A stretch of DNA of 38,708 bases, taken from positions 1-38,708 of the forward strand of contig CAIQVS010000202.1 of assembly GCA_903875345.1 (NCBI GenBank). Reading direction: 5' to 3'. Both the position numbers and the translations under genes were made by a program. This stretch comes from an uncultured Pseudomonadota bacterium (lineage in GTDB: Bacteria; Pseudomonadota; Alphaproteobacteria; UBA9219). This document shows, one piece after another, positions 35,945-38,708 of the stretch. Position 1 is the stretch's first letter. Each line of letters begins with the position of its first letter. The notes beneath the pieces were generated by a model. The model ran no database searches, was not told where the DNA came from, and saw only the letters and a program-made list of their open reading frames with translations.

Positions 35945-36775
35945 TTATTCTTTATTTTTCAAATCATTCGTTTCGCGTAACCTTTTGACTAATTGCAGAA
36001 TATCGCCCCAAGCCTGCCGTTTGGCCGCAGGCGTGCGCAACAAATAGGCCGGATGATAGATCGGAAGGCAAGGAATGGGATGATCGAGACCGCTGCCGAC
36101 AGGGGGAACATAATCGACCCAACGCCCACGCAACCGGGTAATACCTTCCTTGGTGTGCAACAGGCTTTTCGCCGCAACGCCGCCGAGCAAAACCAAAAAC
36201 TTCGGCTTAATCAATGCGATATGACGTTCTGTAAATGGCAAACATGCGGAAATTTCAGCGTCGGTCGGCGAGCGATTACCCGGAGGACGCCAGAAAATGA
36301 TGTTACTTATATAGACATTCTCGGTGCGGCTCAGGCCGACATAGCTCAACATCTGGTTGAGAAGTTGGCCGCTAACCCCCACAAAAGGAAGGCCTTGCCG
36401 ATCTTCATCTTCACCCGGAGCTTCACCGATCATCATGACGGAAGCGGCGGGATTGCCATCGGCGAAAACCAAATTCATCGCCGTATGACGCAACGCACAA
36501 CCGTCGAAATTCTTAACCTCTTCGCGCAGAGCCTCGACAGAGTTGGCCGAGGAACGAAACGTGGATGTCGGCCTCGGTTCAGGCTTCGGGGCTGCAGAAA
36601 TCACGGAAGCAGGAATGACGGTCGCCGCCGGAGACCCTTGACCAGCCTTTGCGGCGATGTCGTCCGGCCTCCGCTGTCCCCATTGGGAAAGGGTAGGAAC
36701 GTCCCCTACGGCCTCGTCGGCGCCAAAGCCGACTTGCCATTCCAAATCCGCCAGTAATTTCCGTGCATCCGTCAT
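35945..36775 (-). CDS. Uracil-DNA glycosylase, family 4 type
   Basis: A 276-residue UDG. Motif 1 is [17 protein letters not shown] (118-134) and motif 2 HPAYLLR (241-247), with [14 protein letters not shown] between. About 80 N-terminal residues, Pro/Ala-rich, precede the domain, as in alphaproteobacterial members. The family 4 enzymes hold a 4Fe-4S cluster by four cysteines; here only C93, C178 and C236 are obvious in the domain, so the cluster is uncertain, which I believe is not unusual in alphaproteobacteria. It removes uracil arising from cytosine deamination. It starts at ATG 36775. Confidence 0.9.
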   Translation of the reverse strand: MTDARKLLADLEWQVGFGADEAVGDVPTLSQWGQRRPDDIAAKAGQGSPAATVIPASVISAAPKPEPRPTSTFRSSANSVEALREEVKNFDGCALRHTAMNLVFADGNPAASVMMIGEAPGEDEDRQGLPFVGVSGQLLNQMLSYVGLSRTENVYISNIIFWRPPGNRSPTDAEISACLPFTERHIALIKPKFLVLLGGVAAKSLLHTKEGITRLRGRWVDYVPPVGSGLDHPIPCLPIYHPAYLLRTPAAKRQAWGDILQLVKRLRETNDLKNKE

Positions 36776-36818
36776 GCCAAGGGTTTAGCAGAAAGATTGC
36801 CGTATCACAAAATGCCGA

Positions 36819-37142
36819 TCAACATGGCCTCGCGGTCTGCGCGACTGAAGGAGCAGGAGGAGGAGTAGTGGGGCGATCAGATTTATTATGTTTAGCCCCA
36901 ATCGTTGGTTGTCTTGGAATATATAATTGTGGCGCATGTGGATCGGGAGCCTCATTCTGCCCTCTAAACCTCAGGCTATTAATACACCCTAACCCAGCCG
37001 GGTCATTATCCGGATTTGCTACCAAAGTCACAGTTGCAGCGGCACCAACAAGAAGTAATCCTAAGGCAGCGATCCCTATTTTTTGGCCACGAGTTAAAAC
37101 AATTCGACCTTCGGTACGCCAATCTTGAACTGGGTCTGACAT
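36819..37142 (-). CDS. Small single-pass membrane protein of unknown function
   Basis: A 107-residue ORF with AAAGGAGG before ATG 37142. One membrane helix at about 22-43 (IGIAALGLLLVGAAATVTLV) follows a short charged N-terminus, suggesting N-in, C-out topology. The outer part is Pro-rich (RPTTPPPAPS) and has two cysteines. I do not recognise it. The region is more AT-rich than its neighbours, which hints at foreign origin. It lies 43 bases before the UDG on the same strand. Confidence 0.65.
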   Translation of the reverse strand: MSDPVQDWRTEGRIVLTRGQKIGIAALGLLLVGAAATVTLVANPDNDPAGLGCINSLRFRGQNEAPDPHAPQLYIPRQPTIGAKHNKSDRPTTPPPAPSVAQTARPC

Positions 37143-37226
37143 TTAAATGCCTCCTTTAAAAAAGCCTGATCGATGACACGAAAAACATACGCGATGGACT
37201 CGCGCCGTGTCACCCCCCGTAATTAG

Positions 37227-37255
37227 TTGCAAGGAATTTTCGGCTCTGCTATTCG
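37227..37255 (+). promoter_or_regulatory. Candidate atpH promoter
   Basis: TTGCAA (37227-37232), 17 bases, TATTCG (37250-37255). It lies about 55 bases before the atpH TTG start, in the divergent gap with the small membrane protein gene. Moderate match. Confidence 0.35.
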
Positions 37256-37308
37256 TCGCACAGGCGGAATTGGCCTTCCAAGCAACGCATTAACCATACG
37301 AGGATTCC

Positions 37309-37893
37309 TTGTCCCACGCTGCCAAAGGAAAGATTGTTTCGGGTGATGCCGCCATACTCGCGCGGCGTTATGGCGGGTCGCTGTACGAACTGGCCGATGA
37401 ACAGAACCAGATAGACTCGGTGACGGCTGATCTGCGCCTTCTGAAGAATCTGGTTGCGGAAAGCCGGGAATTCCAGACGATTGCGAATCATCCGCGCCTG
37501 ACGCGAACCCAGCTCGTCACAGCAGCAAAATCGATTGCCGCAAGCGCCAAGCTGGGCAAGCTGACCGGCAATTTCCTCGCTCTTGTGGCGCAGAATCGGC
37601 GGCTCGACATCCTCGGCGCCGTTATTGAATCTTTTCTGGCCGAACTGGCGGCACGACGCGGCGAACACACGGCTGAAGTTTACGCGGCCTTCCCGCTCAC
37701 GCCCACCCAGCAGGAACAGATTTCCGCAAGATTGCGGCAGATCGCGGGCGGCGAAGTCCATTTGTCCTTGCATGAAGATAAATCCCTGATCGGCGGATTT
37801 AAGGCGCGTATCGGTTCGCGCCTGATCGACGCGTCGATCAAATCCAGGCTTGACCGGCTTGAACGCCACATGAAGGCTGGCAAGGCCGCCTGA
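37309..37893 (+). CDS. atpH: ATP synthase F1 subunit delta
   Basis: A 194-residue delta subunit (OSCP), which joins the F1 head to the b-subunit stalk. The N-terminal six-helix domain (ILARRYGGSLYELADEQNQID) and the C-terminal DKSLIGGFKARIGSRLIDASIKSRLDRL are diagnostic. The start is TTG 37309 with GAGGA upstream. Normally atpA follows in an atpHAGDC operon; here bolA begins 12 bases later and no other ATP synthase gene is in view, and priA is not upstream. The gene appears intact, so the partner genes must be elsewhere. Confidence 0.94.
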   Translation: MSHAAKGKIVSGDAAILARRYGGSLYELADEQNQIDSVTADLRLLKNLVAESREFQTIANHPRLTRTQLVTAAKSIAASAKLGKLTGNFLALVAQNRRLDILGAVIESFLAELAARRGEHTAEVYAAFPLTPTQQEQISARLRQIAGGEVHLSLHEDKSLIGGFKARIGSRLIDASIKSRLDRLERHMKAGKAA

Positions 37894-37904
37894 AGGATAT
37901 ACCT

Positions 37905-38141
37905 ATGCCGATGAACGCCGACGAAATCGAACGCCTGATCAAGGACGCCCTGCCCGACGCGCGAATCGAACTTAAGGATTTGCGCGGCGACGGCGATCAT
38001 TATCAAGCGCATGTCGTCAGTTCCGCCTTCACGGGCCGGACGCGCGTGCAGCAGCACCAGATGGTCTATGCCGCATTGCAGGGACGCGTCGGCGGCGTTT
38101 TGCATGCGCTGGCATTGACGACATCGGCTCAGACCGAATAG
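37905..38141 (+). CDS. bolA: BolA family protein
   Basis: A 78-residue BolA-like protein (MPMNADEIERLIKDALPDARIEL, then GDGDHYQAHVVSSAFTGRTRVQQHQMVYAAL). The conserved His in RVQQHQ and the HYQAHVV strand fit the BolA2-like form that binds an iron-sulfur cluster together with a monothiol glutaredoxin. It follows atpH by 12 bases, with AAGGA before the ATG, and precedes grxD, its usual partner. Confidence 0.93.
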   Translation: MPMNADEIERLIKDALPDARIELKDLRGDGDHYQAHVVSSAFTGRTRVQQHQMVYAALQGRVGGVLHALALTTSAQTE

Positions 38142-38184
38142 CCTGCGCGTCACGCTTGAAACAAGAGATAGCAAGGAGAACATC

Positions 38185-38526
38185 ATGGATCCCGTCGTCG
38201 CCGAACGCATTCGCAACGATATCGAGAGCAATGATATTGTTCTGTACATGAAGGGCACGCCCGTTTTCCCGCAATGCGGATTTTCGGCACAGGCGGTGCA
38301 AATTCTGAATATGCTCGGCACGCCGTTCAAGGGCGTCGATGTCCTCGCCGATCCGGGCATCCGCCAAGGCATCAAGGATTACAGCAACTGGCCGACCATT
38401 CCCCAACTCTACGTCAAGGGGGAATTCATCGGCGGCTGCGACATCATGCGCGAGATGCTTCAGAGCGGCGAGCTGCAAAAGACCCTTGCCAGAAAAGGCA
38501 TCGCCACCAATCCGGCGGCGAAGTAG
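38185..38526 (+). CDS. grxD: Monothiol glutaredoxin (Grx4 type)
   Basis: A 113-residue CGFS glutaredoxin. The active site QCGFSAQAV has Cys31, the glutathione-binding WPTIPQLYVKGEFIGGCDI is intact. Family members carry a 2Fe-2S cluster shared between two monomers or with BolA and pass it to target proteins. AAGGAG precedes ATG 38185. The bolA-grxD pair supports an iron-sulfur trafficking role. Confidence 0.96.
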   Translation: MDPVVAERIRNDIESNDIVLYMKGTPVFPQCGFSAQAVQILNMLGTPFKGVDVLADPGIRQGIKDYSNWPTIPQLYVKGEFIGGCDIMREMLQSGELQKTLARKGIATNPAAK

Positions 38527-38585
38527 GCGGCGAGTCACCCGGGCTACGGGTTTGAGTGTAACGGGAATCATAGAAAACACGTGTC

Positions 38586-38694
38586 ATTCCGGCGAAAGCC
38601 GGAATCTAAGGACGCGCTTTCATCAGCGTCCTTTGCCGCGAAGCGGCAAAACGCCGTAAGCGCTTTCTTGCGGCGTTTTGATGCTTCGCATCAA
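38586..38694. repeat. Array of five consecutive perfect hairpins
   Basis: Five inverted repeats follow each other with almost no spacing, after grxD. (1) ATTCCGGC / GCCGGAAT with a GAAA loop (38586-38605); (2) AAGGACGC / GCGTCCTT with a 10-base loop (38608-38633); (3) TTTGCCGC / GCGGCAAA with a 3-base loop (38632-38650); (4) AAAACGCCG / CGGCGTTTT with a 14-base loop (38648-38679); (5) TTGATGC / GCATCAA with a TTC loop (38678-38694). Neighbouring hairpins share two or three bases. The first has the GTCATTCC...GGAATC form of alphaproteobacterial palindromic repeats. Hairpin 4 followed by TTTT could also terminate grxD transcription. Confidence 0.8.
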
Positions 38695-38708
38695 GCGCCC
38701 CCTTAAGA

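Overview
The window is 38.7 kb of a medium-GC alphaproteobacterial chromosome. The evidence for this is the glutaredoxin / Nit hydrolase / ubiG / lysC neighbourhood, alpha-type RpoA, UbiG, HtrA and RarA after rplQ, an RpoA start at GTG, and a BolA / CGFS-glutaredoxin pair. The exact order cannot be fixed by eye; a Rhodospirillales-like or deep-branching alphaproteobacterium is my guess. I see no rRNA, tRNA, CRISPR array or complete insertion sequence.

Layout. 1-5.8 kb, mostly plus strand: the end of a glutaredoxin, a Nit-type amidase, ubiG (minus), lysC, a nitronate monooxygenase, a BrnT/BrnA toxin-antitoxin pair and a RodZ-like protein. 5.8-8.9 kb, minus: rarA, a periplasmic HtrA protease and a small cysteine-rich lipoprotein. 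8.9-31.9 kb, all minus: the complete str-S10-spc-alpha ribosomal supercluster, transcribed as rpsL-rpsG-fusA-tuf, then rpsJ through rpsQ, then rplN through adk, then rpsM-rpsK-rpoA-rplQ. 32.3-33.6 kb, plus: fabZ and lpxA. 33.6-37.1 kb, minus: an unknown protein, a lytic transglycosylase, a uracil-DNA glycosylase and a small membrane protein. 37.3-38.5 kb, plus: atpH, bolA and grxD. The window ends in a run of five hairpins.

The most unusual part is the supercluster. Every seam between its classical operons holds extra coding sequence. The str|S10 seam has a small GTG-started ORF with a suspicious G6 run. The S10|spc seam has an unrecognised 90-codon ORF. The spc|alpha seam has a three-gene phospho-signalling module (CheY-like, CheX-like, and a membrane HPt/CheA-type kinase). 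Inside S10, between rplV and rpsS, sits a GIY-YIG nuclease ORF bracketed by two inverted copies of a palindromic repeat, which looks like a small mobile cassette living in an essential operon.

Other notable points: promoter-like hexamers place the likely transcription start almost on the ATG of brnT, rodZ and htrA, suggesting leaderless mRNAs; atpH is separated from atpA; and fabZ-lpxA is separated from lpxD, lpxI and lpxB. Together the genes serve translation, protein export (SecY), ATP synthase assembly, envelope building (FabZ, LpxA, RodZ, lytic transglycosylase, HtrA) and iron-sulfur/redox handling (BolA, glutaredoxins). All assignments are from reading the sequence; no searches were run.
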